46,581 nucleotides of DNA from a virus, in IMG/VR virus record IMGVR_UViG_3300035698_007270, positions 1-46,581 of that record. One strand, given 5' to 3'. Of the stretch, positions 8,399 to 17,745 are shown in pieces. The notes beneath the pieces were generated by a model. The model saw nothing but the letters and a program-made list of their open reading frames with translations. It ran no database searches and was not told the origin of the DNA. Each line of letters begins with the position of its first letter. The stretch's first letter is position 1. Both the position numbers and the translations under genes were made by a program.

Positions 8399-9835
8399 CT
8401 AATACTGGTTGGGGCTATCATATCCGAACAACCCCGATAACATTTCCTGTATTCCCTGCACATCTTCTTTGTTCCCGAGCAACCCCATTATCATCTCTTT
8501 CAACCCCTGCGTGTCGGATGGGTCCTGCCTGCTCCAAGGGTCTTTACCAGGTGATCCAATACCAGGAGGAACATCTCGTTGTGCCACGGGGTTTTCAGGG
8601 AGGGAATACCCATCCATAGCCTCATTCATGCTAGGAGCGGTTGGGTCGTTCTGTTTTTTAAATCCTGGCAGCAAACCAATCGGTTCGTTGCCTTCAGATG
8701 GAGGTTTGTAAAAACTTCTAACGGCATCGCGCCGAGAATCGTTATCAGGCGTATGCGACTTCTGCCTAGCCGGTAATAACCCTGTCGGAGACCCCATACC
8801 TTCATTGGGGGGATACGTCTTGGGCAAATCTTGCGTCTGTGGTTGTTCCCATGGGTTTGTTGCAGGAGCCCCGATCCCTTGTGGAACATAGCCTCCAGTT
8901 GCATTACCAACGTCTGTTACATCTTCCATCATATCTTTATCAGCTTTTGAAAGCATCTTCCTTTCGGGTAATTGCCGCCGTTGTCGCTTGAAGTTTTCAA
9001 CATCTTCTCTAGGGACTATATCACTGTTCAAATCCCTGCCATTCACGATACCAGTCACCCTAGATGTCATGCCGTTCTCGTTGGGTTCTATCCTGACCGT
9101 TTGACCCTTTTCGTTCATAAAGAACTCAGTTCCAGCCTTATACCTTCCACCACGTCTGCCTTCTTCCCCATCCTCCAGGTCAGGCGATTTCAACCCGCCT
9201 TCTTCGATTTTTACCCAACCAGACCCTCTCCTCAATTTACCAGGGGTTTTGTAAGATTCACCGTAGTTGTCAAGCTCCTCAGCTTTCGGTGCTGATCTCG
9301 TTGGTTTCTGCTGTCTATCAGGCTCCATAAGGCTCGCGTATTCTTTGGTCACATCAGCCCTGACCCGTCTCTTTGTAGCGGCTATTTGTTCAGGGGTCAT
9401 ATAGGATATCTCAGTTAGCTCCTGAGTGATTTTACCGTCGGTCTCTACATCAACCATATGCCGTCTATCTGGTTGCATCCGAGCATTAACCTCTTTGAGA
9501 ATAGCCTTCTGAGTGTCGCGCTTATTAGAAGCAGCCGTATCCGAACGCTTATCCGCCCGGGTGCGATTATACTTCTCCTGGTCTTTCATGAAAGCGAGTA
9601 TCTGCTTCCGTAGGGCATTGTCTTGAGAATACTTCGTATTCTGATCGTAATCATCATAACCACTTGTCATCGTCATTTGTGGCATCATGGCACCAGGTCG
9701 GTAAGAGCCGACGCTCCCGCGTGATTGGGTCCTACTCCTTTGAGGGGTCTTGCCTGCCCCGTTCATCAGCGACATCAACTCTCTGACGCTCATCCTAAAC
9801 CGTTCGGCTATCATCTCAAGTTGTGCTTTGTCCAT
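8399..9835 (-). CDS. Low-complexity virion-module protein, 478 aa
   Basis: The start overlaps the preceding gene region closely (stop of the upstream gene at 9839). The N-terminal 25 residues form a helix (AQLEMIAERFRMSVRELMSLM), followed by a highly charged, disordered middle. The C-terminal third holds repeated units: PQGIGAPATNPWEQ and PPGIGSPGKDPWSR, and GLLPARQK and GLLPGFKK, ending in helices MIMGLLGN and MLSGLFGY. The repeated motifs suggest duplicated peptide ligands, possibly binding sites for other virion proteins. No family is recognised. Confidence 0.6.
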   Translation of the reverse strand: MDKAQLEMIAERFRMSVRELMSLMNGAGKTPQRSRTQSRGSVGSYRPGAMMPQMTMTSGYDDYDQNTKYSQDNALRKQILAFMKDQEKYNRTRADKRSDTAASNKRDTQKAILKEVNARMQPDRRHMVDVETDGKITQELTEISYMTPEQIAATKRRVRADVTKEYASLMEPDRQQKPTRSAPKAEELDNYGESYKTPGKLRRGSGWVKIEEGGLKSPDLEDGEEGRRGGRYKAGTEFFMNEKGQTVRIEPNENGMTSRVTGIVNGRDLNSDIVPREDVENFKRQRRQLPERKMLSKADKDMMEDVTDVGNATGGYVPQGIGAPATNPWEQPQTQDLPKTYPPNEGMGSPTGLLPARQKSHTPDNDSRRDAVRSFYKPPSEGNEPIGLLPGFKKQNDPTAPSMNEAMDGYSLPENPVAQRDVPPGIGSPGKDPWSRQDPSDTQGLKEMIMGLLGNKEDVQGIQEMLSGLFGYDSPNQY

Positions 9836-9838
9836 TGG

Positions 9839-10150
9839 CTACCGCCCCCTCATCGCCTGTATCATCTTCATCAGGTCTTCAATGCCCATGCCTTTCTTCT
9901 GTTGCTGATACGAGGAAGACATATTTGGAGCCATCCCCATACCAGAAGGACGCATGGATGCTGTCCCATACGATCTTTCCATTGGGGCAGGCCCGCCTTC
10001 TCTACCACCGGCCACACCACGTCTCATGCCCTCTTCTATTTCTTCTATTGTGGGCATTGGGACACCCTTCGTAGGGCCGCTTAGGACGCCACCAGACAAT
10101 GCCGCAATAAGCTCCTCCATATCTATTCCCGCATACATACCCTGATCCAT
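9839..10150 (-). CDS. Met/Gly-rich hypothetical protein, 103 aa
   Basis: I choose the ATG at 10150, preceded by AAGGGGG at a normal distance. The ATG at 10186 has only AGGT and would overlap the C-terminal extension of the gene before it. The protein has a helix near the N-terminus (DMEELIAALSGGV), a Met/Gly/Arg-rich disordered middle, and ends KGMGIEDLMKMIQAMRGR, another short helix. Function unknown; its small end helices resemble those of the next downstream gene. Confidence 0.55.
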   Translation of the reverse strand: MDQGMYAGIDMEELIAALSGGVLSGPTKGVPMPTIEEIEEGMRRGVAGGREGGPAPMERSYGTASMRPSGMGMAPNMSSSYQQQKKGMGIEDLMKMIQAMRGR

Positions 10151-10163
10151 TCCAAATGCCCCC

Positions 10164-10304
10164 TTATCCGTTATATAATTCTTCATATTTACCTACATAT
10201 TCATCGTAACCGTCACCACCAGGACCGATAAGGCGAATGATCTGCTCTAGGATTTTCAGTTGGTCATCCTTGGACTTATCGCCCTGCTCTGATGCGTATT
10301 GTCC
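10164..10304 (-). other. In-frame coding extension beyond a TAA stop
   Basis: After the TAA at 10307-10305 the same frame stays open for 46 codons to the TAA at 10164. It reads like protein: GQYASEQGDKSKDDQLKIL, then a helix LEQIIRLIGPG and KYEELYNG. The real start of the next gene (10150) has its ribosome binding site just after this second stop, which is the spacing seen throughout the operon. Either the upstream TAA is a recent nonsense mutation, or it is read through at some frequency, or it is a sequence error. Confidence 0.55.
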
Positions 10305-10664
10305 TTACCGGCCTGCCCCGTCCTGCCCCGTCCTGAACCCGAACTCAGACGCCCATTGGTCAGCTATGCGGTCGGCCTGGTCTCGCTTGAACCCCATCTC
10401 CTCGGCGTACTTTCTGGCCGATTCCTTGAAGTCTTGGTCGTACTGATCGCCAGACCTGTCGGCCTCGCTTCGCCACTGACGAGACATCTCTGCGGCCTCG
10501 CTTTCTTTGAACCCGAATTCCTGGGCGGCTTGCCTGACCTTTTCAGCGAAGGATTTGTCCCACTGATCACCAGACCTGCCAGCGTTTTCTTTCTGAAGGG
10601 CTGGCCCATAAACTCCAGGGCCGTATTTCCCACCATAATGGCTTAATACTTTGCTATAATTCAT
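10305..10664 (-). CDS. Repeat protein of the virion module, truncated by an in-frame TAA, 119 aa
   Basis: The ATG at 10664 lies inside the end of the upstream gene and is preceded by AGGAGGGG; the ATG at 10691 has no such site. Residues 30-110 hold two copies of a 33-residue unit beginning RSGDQWDKSFAEKVRQAAQ and RSGDQYDQDFKESARKYAE, each ending in a helix with FGF or MGF and a Q-W pair. The gene stops at a TAA right after a 10-base tandem duplication (GGACGGGGCA twice), yet the frame continues as coding sequence for another 46 codons. Confidence 0.6.
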   Translation of the reverse strand: MNYSKVLSHYGGKYGPGVYGPALQKENAGRSGDQWDKSFAEKVRQAAQEFGFKESEAAEMSRQWRSEADRSGDQYDQDFKESARKYAEEMGFKRDQADRIADQWASEFGFRTGQDGAGR

Positions 10665-11172
10665 AGCTGCCCCTCCTGGTGTTCGTGCCACCTTTGAACT
10701 CGTATTTTCGGTCTGGCTTCATCCCACTACCGCCCACTCCAAGCCCTTCTCTCAGGTTCCCAAGTGCGTCATCAGTCTCATCCATCTTGCCCATACTGTT
10801 CATGAGGTCGATCAATAGCATGAGTTGGCTTTGCTTTGAATTCTTTTCCTGAAATCCCTGATTCCATGTATCTGAATCCTTTTCCCAATCGAAGTTCTGC
10901 GTCCACTGGTCGGCTTCCCTGTTCTTCAGCGTCTTCTTCCAAGCAAGTTCGTCCTCACTAAACCCCCGCCCCCACATGTTTTGATCTCTTTGGTCGTCAA
11001 GGGACTGGTCTCTTAACCTAATATTCTCACGAGCCAATTTCTGTTTCCCTACCCTGTCGTTATACGATGCGAGAATATCCTTGGTATTATCCCCAGCAGC
11101 ACCATACACCCCACCGTATCGACCAGGGGCCGTCATCTTCCTCACGTTCTTCTCGAATAAATTTAATCCCAT
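10654..11172 (-). CDS. Charged helical hypothetical protein, 172 aa
   Basis: It starts after a GGGTGACAAT leader with GGGG close to the ATG and overlaps the next start by 11 bases. Trp-rich repeats such as DQNMWGRGFSEDELAW, DQWTQNFDWEKD and DTWNQGFQEKN resemble the QW-containing units of the downstream repeat protein, so the two may be related. Residues 110-140 form a Leu/Met helix. A virion role is inferred only from position. Confidence 0.6.
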   Translation of the reverse strand: MGLNLFEKNVRKMTAPGRYGGVYGAAGDNTKDILASYNDRVGKQKLARENIRLRDQSLDDQRDQNMWGRGFSEDELAWKKTLKNREADQWTQNFDWEKDSDTWNQGFQEKNSKQSQLMLLIDLMNSMGKMDETDDALGNLREGLGVGGSGMKPDRKYEFKGGTNTRRGSYEL

Positions 11173-11186
11173 ATTGTCACCCCTTT

Positions 11187-14100
11187 CTAATACGTTGGTC
11201 TTCTAAGCTGGAAATCCACCGTAAAACCGTATAACTTCATTATTGAATTATCGACTGCTTCATTATCGAACTTGAATGCGAACTCTTCCCCGGTTAAGGG
11301 CGTCCCCGCTGTGCCCGAATTCACCGTAATGTAATCCGCGATATACGAATACCCAGATTTAACAAGGGGTATATCGCCCACAGTTACGCCTATTGTTTCC
11401 CCATCAGCGTATGCCGTTATCTTAGCCTCTGATCCAGCAGTTGTGTCAGCACCGGCTTTGAGCTTTAATCCCCTAACGTCCACTATGTAATTCAGGTAAT
11501 CAGACGATTGCCCCTTTAATGGCGTAAGAGGGGAGGTTACAAGGTAATGGTCAATCCCGGTTGTGCCGTCAATCGTGCCATAATCCGTCCTGTAGACGAA
11601 CCCAGCATAATCCCCGATATAGGGCATGGGTTTATTGTCGGACCCCGTGACGTTGATCCCACACGCAGCAGGAGCAACGCGGCTGTAAGTATCGTACCAT
11701 TCATCAGCGAAGTAGGAGTATATAAGCTCTCTGTTTAACGTGGTCTGAGCACCACCTGCCGTTCGGATCGGGACCGCAAAATGGACGGCCTTTTCGTCGT
11801 AGTCTATCCAGGCATAGGAATTGCCCATATAAAGAGGCTCTATATAAGGAACGGCGCTGGTATCGAAATAATCACTGATTGGGGAGCTGATATCCACAAC
11901 CGTAGAGCCATTCGTCATGTAAAACCCATCAGGAGCAAGGAACATCACACCGTTTGACAACGCATCACGGGAGAATAGCTTTATACCACCAGCGACAAAT
12001 ACCATTGAGTGCGGAGCAACCGCACCTACCCTATCACTGATCAGAGATGCAACATATGCGGAAGGGGTTGTGCCAGTAAGCGAATAGATCCTATACGGGT
12101 CTTTTGTACTCACAATAGCATCCGCACCAAATAAAACTGTAGAATTAACGGTCCCATCACCAAAGATATTGCCTGTAGCGAAATCAGAGCCATCAAGGAG
12201 CATCACATGAGGCGAACCATCTTGAGACCAGTCCATACCACTTTTTACAGTGCTACCAGGCCACCATAACGCTCTGGAATGATATTGGATTACCCCATCG
12301 TATTGTGGTAATGTCTCAGGCTTGTCCATAACCGCCATCTCTGCGACTTTTAGATACGATGTATCATCCACCGTAATCCTATACCAGTAAAGCGGCAAAT
12401 CAGGGTATAGCCCTATCCCAGGAGTGGTAAACAAAAGTTCATTCTCCGAAACCTCTTCGGGGTCCCATTGAATGATACCGCTGTAGGCGAATGCGTATGT
12501 CCCATCGGATGTCCCATCCATAACCGTAGTAAGTGCGGTCCAACTCGAACCTTCCCAATAATCGACCCCCACAACACCTGCCGCCTCTGTGGAATTCCCG
12601 TAGGTGTAAATGTCCATATATATTGCAAAAATCTTTGAGGCACAACCGATGTAAACATATTCTGCCGCCGAGAAAGATGTAGCCATTTCCAGAACGGTAG
12701 CGGTATCGCTGTCTGTTAGATCGCCTGTTTCATCGGTATAAGCAGCACCCTCAAACTTAAATACAGATTCGGGGGCACTCCATATCCCGTCCGACAAATT
12801 AGTGATTGCTTGACAGTTCTCGACCACGGTGCATTTATAGACATCAACACCATCCGTTGTGTCTGCATCAACGGACAACTTATACCAAAATAATTGATCA
12901 TCAACCCCAGCCTTCAAAAACGGATCATCTGTCGTGTCGGCATCCCAAGTTATTGCACCGCTTACGTTGAAAGCCTTAGTGCTGGTAGCAACATCTACGG
13001 TCCCATCTGACATATTGCTTACGGTCGTCCATGCACCATCCCTCATCGCTTGCACTGTGAGAGTAGCCACTACATCTTGCTGTGTGCCTGTAAAATACAG
13101 ATTAACCCCCTTTAACGGTCTTCTGTATCCTATATGAGCTATATCTATGGTATCTTCAATGAAGCGGACAGATGTCGTAGTATCACCGTTTCTAACATCA
13201 TCATACCCATCCCTCCAGTTGGATTGACCAGACCCATAGGCGGTTATGGCTACAGTGTCAAAGTAAACTTCACCAGAATGAGTCCCCTGGCAATACACAC
13301 CCAGTTTTATCCTTAAAGTAACTGTCGTCGATGACATTTCCATCATACTACTGGTAAAAAGCCTCCACGACGCGCTATCCCCAGTGTTCTGTGGGAAACT
13401 CGTAGAATCTACTAATGCCGATGCAGCGTTATATTGTTCAAATACAGGGTAAGCTAAAATGGAACCACTATCTGAATTATCATAATAATAACAAGTCACA
13501 ATGTAATTTGTACTTGGGAGCACAGTTACATCCTGATAGGCTCCACCTCTGTCATTAAGCCCCGACGTCCTAACAACTTTTAGGCTATAAGTGTCTGCTT
13601 GTGCTTGGGTGTTGCTTCTAGATATGGTTGTAGTGGCACCTGAATTAAATTCAGTCCAATTATCTGGGGGCGCCCCAGTCTCAAAACCGCTATTTAATAT
13701 GGTTGGGCTTACGGGTGCGGCCTCCCCAACAGTTACCGAAAAACCATCAGGGTATGCAGTACCACCCGACCAAGCAAAAGGGTCAGCACCACTCGCAGCA
13801 CCTACCCAATCATCGTTAATGTGGTCAGAGAACATCACCCCAGCAGCAGCACTCATTGTATAAATGGCCGCAGAAGAAAAATCCGTCCCGTATGCCGGGG
13901 GGTCGTCGTCGGCCAGATAAATCAAATCCCCGCTTGTGGAGTTATCCACCTGTGCCAGAAAGCACCGCGTACTGAAATCCTTGTTCACATACTGGTGAAG
14001 GCTCTTCACGTCCTCGGCAGAGTTCAAGGCGGTACTGGTATTGTGTTTCGTCATACCTTTACGGGCAGTCCAGCCAGAAGGCACACCAGGGGCGATACGT

Positions 14101-14279
14101 TTCATGTTCTTGATTTCGGATACGGAGCCAGGGGGAAGGGATGTGAAAGGGGTGGATCGGTCCAGCTTCCCCGTAAACGGGATGCTTAGACTTATGATAG
14201 GAGATTCGTCAGGACCTCCAATATCGGCAGCAAAAGCCGGGGAAGCGAACAGCAGAAGAACCAGTATTATTTTTATCAT
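11187..14279 (-). CDS. Large tail hub/nozzle-like protein with Sec signal peptide, 1030 aa
   Basis: The N-terminus MIKIILVLLLFASPAFA|AD is a textbook signal peptide with an AxA cleavage site. Residues 35-75 (FTSLPPGSVSEIKNMKRIAPGVPSGWTARKG) resemble the start of podovirus tail nozzle proteins, which list bare sequence-numbered beta-propeller blades. The middle is long, beta-rich and Thr/Asp-rich, with a jelly-roll-like stretch near residues 195-350. The C-terminal third (YSLTG, YIGDYAGFVYRTDYG) again suggests a propeller. It overlaps the preceding gene by four bases. A signal peptide on a virion protein of this kind is unusual. Confidence 0.65.
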   Translation of the reverse strand: MIKIILVLLLFASPAFAADIGGPDESPIISLSIPFTGKLDRSTPFTSLPPGSVSEIKNMKRIAPGVPSGWTARKGMTKHNTSTALNSAEDVKSLHQYVNKDFSTRCFLAQVDNSTSGDLIYLADDDPPAYGTDFSSAAIYTMSAAAGVMFSDHINDDWVGAASGADPFAWSGGTAYPDGFSVTVGEAAPVSPTILNSGFETGAPPDNWTEFNSGATTTISRSNTQAQADTYSLKVVRTSGLNDRGGAYQDVTVLPSTNYIVTCYYYDNSDSGSILAYPVFEQYNAASALVDSTSFPQNTGDSASWRLFTSSMMEMSSTTVTLRIKLGVYCQGTHSGEVYFDTVAITAYGSGQSNWRDGYDDVRNGDTTTSVRFIEDTIDIAHIGYRRPLKGVNLYFTGTQQDVVATLTVQAMRDGAWTTVSNMSDGTVDVATSTKAFNVSGAITWDADTTDDPFLKAGVDDQLFWYKLSVDADTTDGVDVYKCTVVENCQAITNLSDGIWSAPESVFKFEGAAYTDETGDLTDSDTATVLEMATSFSAAEYVYIGCASKIFAIYMDIYTYGNSTEAAGVVGVDYWEGSSWTALTTVMDGTSDGTYAFAYSGIIQWDPEEVSENELLFTTPGIGLYPDLPLYWYRITVDDTSYLKVAEMAVMDKPETLPQYDGVIQYHSRALWWPGSTVKSGMDWSQDGSPHVMLLDGSDFATGNIFGDGTVNSTVLFGADAIVSTKDPYRIYSLTGTTPSAYVASLISDRVGAVAPHSMVFVAGGIKLFSRDALSNGVMFLAPDGFYMTNGSTVVDISSPISDYFDTSAVPYIEPLYMGNSYAWIDYDEKAVHFAVPIRTAGGAQTTLNRELIYSYFADEWYDTYSRVAPAACGINVTGSDNKPMPYIGDYAGFVYRTDYGTIDGTTGIDHYLVTSPLTPLKGQSSDYLNYIVDVRGLKLKAGADTTAGSEAKITAYADGETIGVTVGDIPLVKSGYSYIADYITVNSGTAGTPLTGEEFAFKFDNEAVDNSIMKLYGFTVDFQLRRPTY

Positions 14280-14962
14280 TTGCTAGATGTCTCGGTCTTT
14301 ATATCATCCTGATCGCCTCTGAGCGAATTTATCTTCTGAAGGTACATCGTGTAAAACTTGTCCGATTCTGCGTTGCGATGTTCTTTTTTGAAAGCCATAG
14401 CAGCAGCGTACCAAAATGTCGCCGATTGGTAAAGTTGTGGAATATCTGCAATATCGTTGGTTTGGGCGGCGTATATGACCTTTACAATCTGTGCATTTTC
14501 CGTAGCGGTCGGTAATGGCATGATCCCTATCTTACCAGAGCCATCTTCGGAATATCGGTAAAAATACTTAGGTTGGCCGGGCGTCATATGAGGGAGATCA
14601 GCAATCTGGTTAAAATTGATCCTTTTCAGCCCGATGTACCCTTGAGCTACGCCCTCAATATCAGGAGCCACGTAATAGGCCCCAATGATTTTAATGGTGT
14701 AATCTTCCGTTGCGTATTCTACAGTATCGGTGAGCAGACTAACATCGGCAGTCTTTTGAACGCATAATGTCCTAGCGCTCAAGTCCTGTGCAGCCTCCGA
14801 AATCCAAGCAGCCAGCTCCACATCTGTCCAGAACGATTCGCTTGCCTCATTGATGATTGAACGAACTTGTACGATTGCCGTAGTTTCCGTATAATAATCG
14901 ACTTCAGCACAATATCCCGATATCGGGAGTAACAGGATCAGGATCAGTAGTAATTTCTTCAT
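14276..14962 (-). CDS. Head-tail adaptor-like protein with signal peptide, 228 aa
   Basis: MKKLLLILILLLPISGYCAEVD is an N-terminal signal peptide; the C is not in a good lipobox (Tyr before it), so cleavage after the following Ala is more likely. The mature part begins with a helical block (VRSIINEASESFWTDVELAAWISEAAQDLSAR) typical of adaptor or gp6-like connector proteins, then a small beta domain ending MTPGQPKYFYRYS and GKIGIMPLP, and a C-terminal helix (TFWYAAAMAFKKEHRNAESDKFYTMYLQKIN). The structure fits an adaptor; the export signal does not. Confidence 0.65.
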   Translation of the reverse strand: MKKLLLILILLLPISGYCAEVDYYTETTAIVQVRSIINEASESFWTDVELAAWISEAAQDLSARTLCVQKTADVSLLTDTVEYATEDYTIKIIGAYYVAPDIEGVAQGYIGLKRINFNQIADLPHMTPGQPKYFYRYSEDGSGKIGIMPLPTATENAQIVKVIYAAQTNDIADIPQLYQSATFWYAAAMAFKKEHRNAESDKFYTMYLQKINSLRGDQDDIKTETSSK

Positions 14963-14963
14963 G

Positions 14964-15854
14964 CTACCACCTCGCGTTCAAGAAGCGAACGGGTTCTCCA
15001 ACATTTTCTACTGCCGCCTCAAAATTCAACATAGCCCCCAGGAACAGGCCGTGATGCCGCTTTGACAATTCCACCGCCAAGCCCTCTTGCTCTTTTGTCT
15101 TCCTGCCATATATCTGCCAAGCTGAATAGTTCTCAAGTAAACTCTCATGGAGATGCTCTGGTATCCCGTCCGGTCTACTCCTTATATAGAAGGTGCCGGT
15201 TGCCGCTTCGGTCGTGGGAGCCACTGTGGTCGTAATATAGGAGTAATCTGATGCTATGGCCGATATAATGAAAGAAGTATTATTGTTTGCCGTGCCAGTA
15301 ATATCTATCGTTTGCCCAGCGACAAACCCTGTGAGAGCGCTTGCACTGTCTGCGATACGACTCCCCGTTTCAGCGAATGAAATAGTCGCAGCAGAATACA
15401 CCTTCATATCCGTAGGCACACGATAGTAATAAGCGGTGAGGGTTTCTGCCACGCTGGGCATCCCCTGATAGTAAAGTCTACTCCCCCTGATGGAAGCCGC
15501 AATAACCCTCGATGTATTATCCAAGGTCGGGTACTGGCTCAACAATTCAGCGAAGGAATCGTAGATGTTTATTTCAACGTCGTTGGTATCACTGACTAAA
15601 TGATACAAACCCCTTCCGAAGTTCGTTGGCAGGCTAATGTACTGGTTCGCGATACTGGTTTCCAGTTCACTGGACGTACCGAGTAAAGGTGCGGGGGATG
15701 ACAAAACCTGAGTTCTGTCGGGGTAGGTTATGAATATGCCCCCAGCAATCTGCCTAATTCCTTGGTTCAAATAATTCAGGATACGAGTCGAGTCAAAGGT
15801 TGTGTCTTGGATAAGTTCCTTTACACCTTGGATCAAAAGAGCTTGAGTCGTCAT
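14964..15854 (-). CDS. Second adaptor/tail-completion protein, 296 aa
   Basis: No signal peptide: it begins MTTQALLIQGVKELIQDTTFDSTRILNYLNQGIRQIAGG, the same helix-turn-helix layout as its neighbour, and repeats the adaptor-like order of a helical N-terminus, a central beta domain (LSSPAPLLG to YYYRVPTDMKVY) and a C-terminal helix ending KRHHGLFLGAMLNFEAAVENV. It lies two bases from the next gene. Probably part of the neck or tail tube; the family is inferred from architecture. Confidence 0.6.
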   Translation of the reverse strand: MTTQALLIQGVKELIQDTTFDSTRILNYLNQGIRQIAGGIFITYPDRTQVLSSPAPLLGTSSELETSIANQYISLPTNFGRGLYHLVSDTNDVEINIYDSFAELLSQYPTLDNTSRVIAASIRGSRLYYQGMPSVAETLTAYYYRVPTDMKVYSAATISFAETGSRIADSASALTGFVAGQTIDITGTANNNTSFIISAIASDYSYITTTVAPTTEAATGTFYIRSRPDGIPEHLHESLLENYSAWQIYGRKTKEQEGLAVELSKRHHGLFLGAMLNFEAAVENVGEPVRFLNARW

Positions 15855-15870
15855 ATGCTACTCCCACCCA

Positions 15871-17745
15871 TTAGTAAGTACATGGTATCAGTCTCCATTT
15901 GTAGCCCAACTCAGGATCAAGTGCTACAGTGTTCCAATCAACGTCGATCATAGACTTCGCGATTGTACTATTTAATTTTTGGTCTGATGTTTGTTTCTGC
16001 GCTTCCATAGCCCGCGTGGAAGTTTCCAGCCAATCCCCGTTTTCAATATTGCCGTTTGTATCGGTCGCCCTAACCTTGAAAAGCCCCACCTGTGCAACCA
16101 AAAAAACCGGATCTGAGTCTTTACCGAATGACATGCCTTTTGCGTCGTTGCTCATCTTTCCCAACCATGACCCATAAACCCTTTTATCCCCGGCTGTTGT
16201 CGTGGCATCCACATAGACAAAATACTCCTTGTTTGGTTTCAGCCTTTCAACCACTTCATGTAAATAGAATTTGCCACCTTTCTTGACGTAGCCCTGTTTT
16301 AAGGTGTAAAATTTGCGAGTGTTTTTGTGGAAGTAATATCCGTCTTTCAGTTGTTTCTTTTGGACAACCTTAGTCCCGTAGGTATATGTAGTTGTCGGTG
16401 TTTCCGTATCTGTTTCAGGGTCATAAGCGTATGTGGTTTCCTCCGATAAAATGTTGCCCTTGTCTTCCACTTCGACATCAACGATTTCTCCAGCGTCCTG
16501 CTTCGTGACAATATTTACAGCATCCAAAGGATTAACCTTTGTGTACTTATCTTTTGAAACTGAGCATGGTATGATTTCTCCGGTTGACACAACCACGGCC
16601 CCCACTGGGAAGTCTGCCTGCCCGTCTTTTAATTGGGTGTAATGTGATCCGACAAAAGCGTTGTAAGATGTGGTGTTCCCTGCTATTGAAACGGTCCCCT
16701 CAACCGTATCAGCGGATTCAAAATCAACTATAACACCATCTGCTGATCTGTTCACTGCAAGTGGGTTGCCTGGAGCTGTAGTCCCTATGCCGACATTGCC
16801 ACCATCAACTGTCAAACTCTCCGCCGCGCCAATACCCAAGTGGAGTTTTTGCCCACCAACTGCATTTAACCAAATGTCTCCGGTAACCGCTCTCCCTACA
16901 TAATTGCCAACTTGTTGAAAATAATGGAGGTTTGCCCCCCCATTGTATGTTTGGAATATATTGCCTTTTACTTCTAATTCGTACCCAGGACTCGTTGTCC
17001 CTATACCGACATTACCATCTTCATCAATATACATCTTCCGAGTATAAGCACCGCCATTTCTTGTAGTGAAAGCAACCGCACCTTTGTTTAGAGTATGATC
17101 TACATTAATGAAATCAATCCATGCGTTCCAATCTCCACCGCTATCTTGGTTTCCAAAAACTGAATAATTACCATCTGTGCTATTTGTGTTATTTAGTATC
17201 ATCCCATAGAGAAATCCAACCGCGGTGTCTGATGAGTTAGTTGAAAAAAGTGCTACATCTTTTCTGCTTGTTGTTTCGACAAGATGCAATTTGTATAGGG
17301 GGCTTGCTGTCCCTACACCGATATACCCAGTATCACCAGACACAACAAAAGAATCCGTATCCACAGTGAAATCATCCCCTGCGGCTGTACCAAGGTTTAT
17401 GTCAAATACACCCCCAGTATCAACCACAAGACTGCGTGAAGACAAGGCGGTCGTTCCGCCAAGATCAAGGCTCGTCCCCGTTACGTCCCCGGACACGTTC
17501 AAGTCTCCAGTAATGGCGAATGTCGCGGTTGTCCCATCATCGGTCACAGACAGAAACTCATTAGCCCCGTCCGATAATTCAAGATCGTTGTCCGTCGTCT
17601 CGTCATACGATAGCTTGAAGTCTTCGTCAGACCCAAAGAATAGAGCATAATCGTCAGGGATTAAAGACCCCTGGTCGTGTATGTCGTAATTATCCGCCAA
17701 CGCGAAACACGGGATAAGCAAAAGTATGAGAATAAGTTTTTTCAT
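15871..17745 (-). CDS. Tail fibre/adhesin-like protein with signal peptide, 624 aa
   Basis: I start it at 17745, where ATG overlaps the preceding stop as ATGA; the ATG at 17781 would precede a non-standard leader. The N-terminus MKKLILILLLIPCFALA|DN is a signal peptide. Residues 60-330 carry repeated fibre motifs: YIGVGTASP, NVGIGTTSP and NVGIGTTAP, each introducing a new strand block, as in many tail fibres and large adhesins. The C-terminal third (KLKPNKEYFVYVDATT and GDWLETSTRAM) resembles the intramolecular chaperone or autoprocessing regions of fibres. Confidence 0.65.
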   Translation of the reverse strand: MKKLILILLLIPCFALADNYDIHDQGSLIPDDYALFFGSDEDFKLSYDETTDNDLELSDGANEFLSVTDDGTTATFAITGDLNVSGDVTGTSLDLGGTTALSSRSLVVDTGGVFDINLGTAAGDDFTVDTDSFVVSGDTGYIGVGTASPLYKLHLVETTSRKDVALFSTNSSDTAVGFLYGMILNNTNSTDGNYSVFGNQDSGGDWNAWIDFINVDHTLNKGAVAFTTRNGGAYTRKMYIDEDGNVGIGTTSPGYELEVKGNIFQTYNGGANLHYFQQVGNYVGRAVTGDIWLNAVGGQKLHLGIGAAESLTVDGGNVGIGTTAPGNPLAVNRSADGVIVDFESADTVEGTVSIAGNTTSYNAFVGSHYTQLKDGQADFPVGAVVVSTGEIIPCSVSKDKYTKVNPLDAVNIVTKQDAGEIVDVEVEDKGNILSEETTYAYDPETDTETPTTTYTYGTKVVQKKQLKDGYYFHKNTRKFYTLKQGYVKKGGKFYLHEVVERLKPNKEYFVYVDATTTAGDKRVYGSWLGKMSNDAKGMSFGKDSDPVFLVAQVGLFKVRATDTNGNIENGDWLETSTRAMEAQKQTSDQKLNSTIAKSMIDVDWNTVALDPELGYKWRLIPCTY

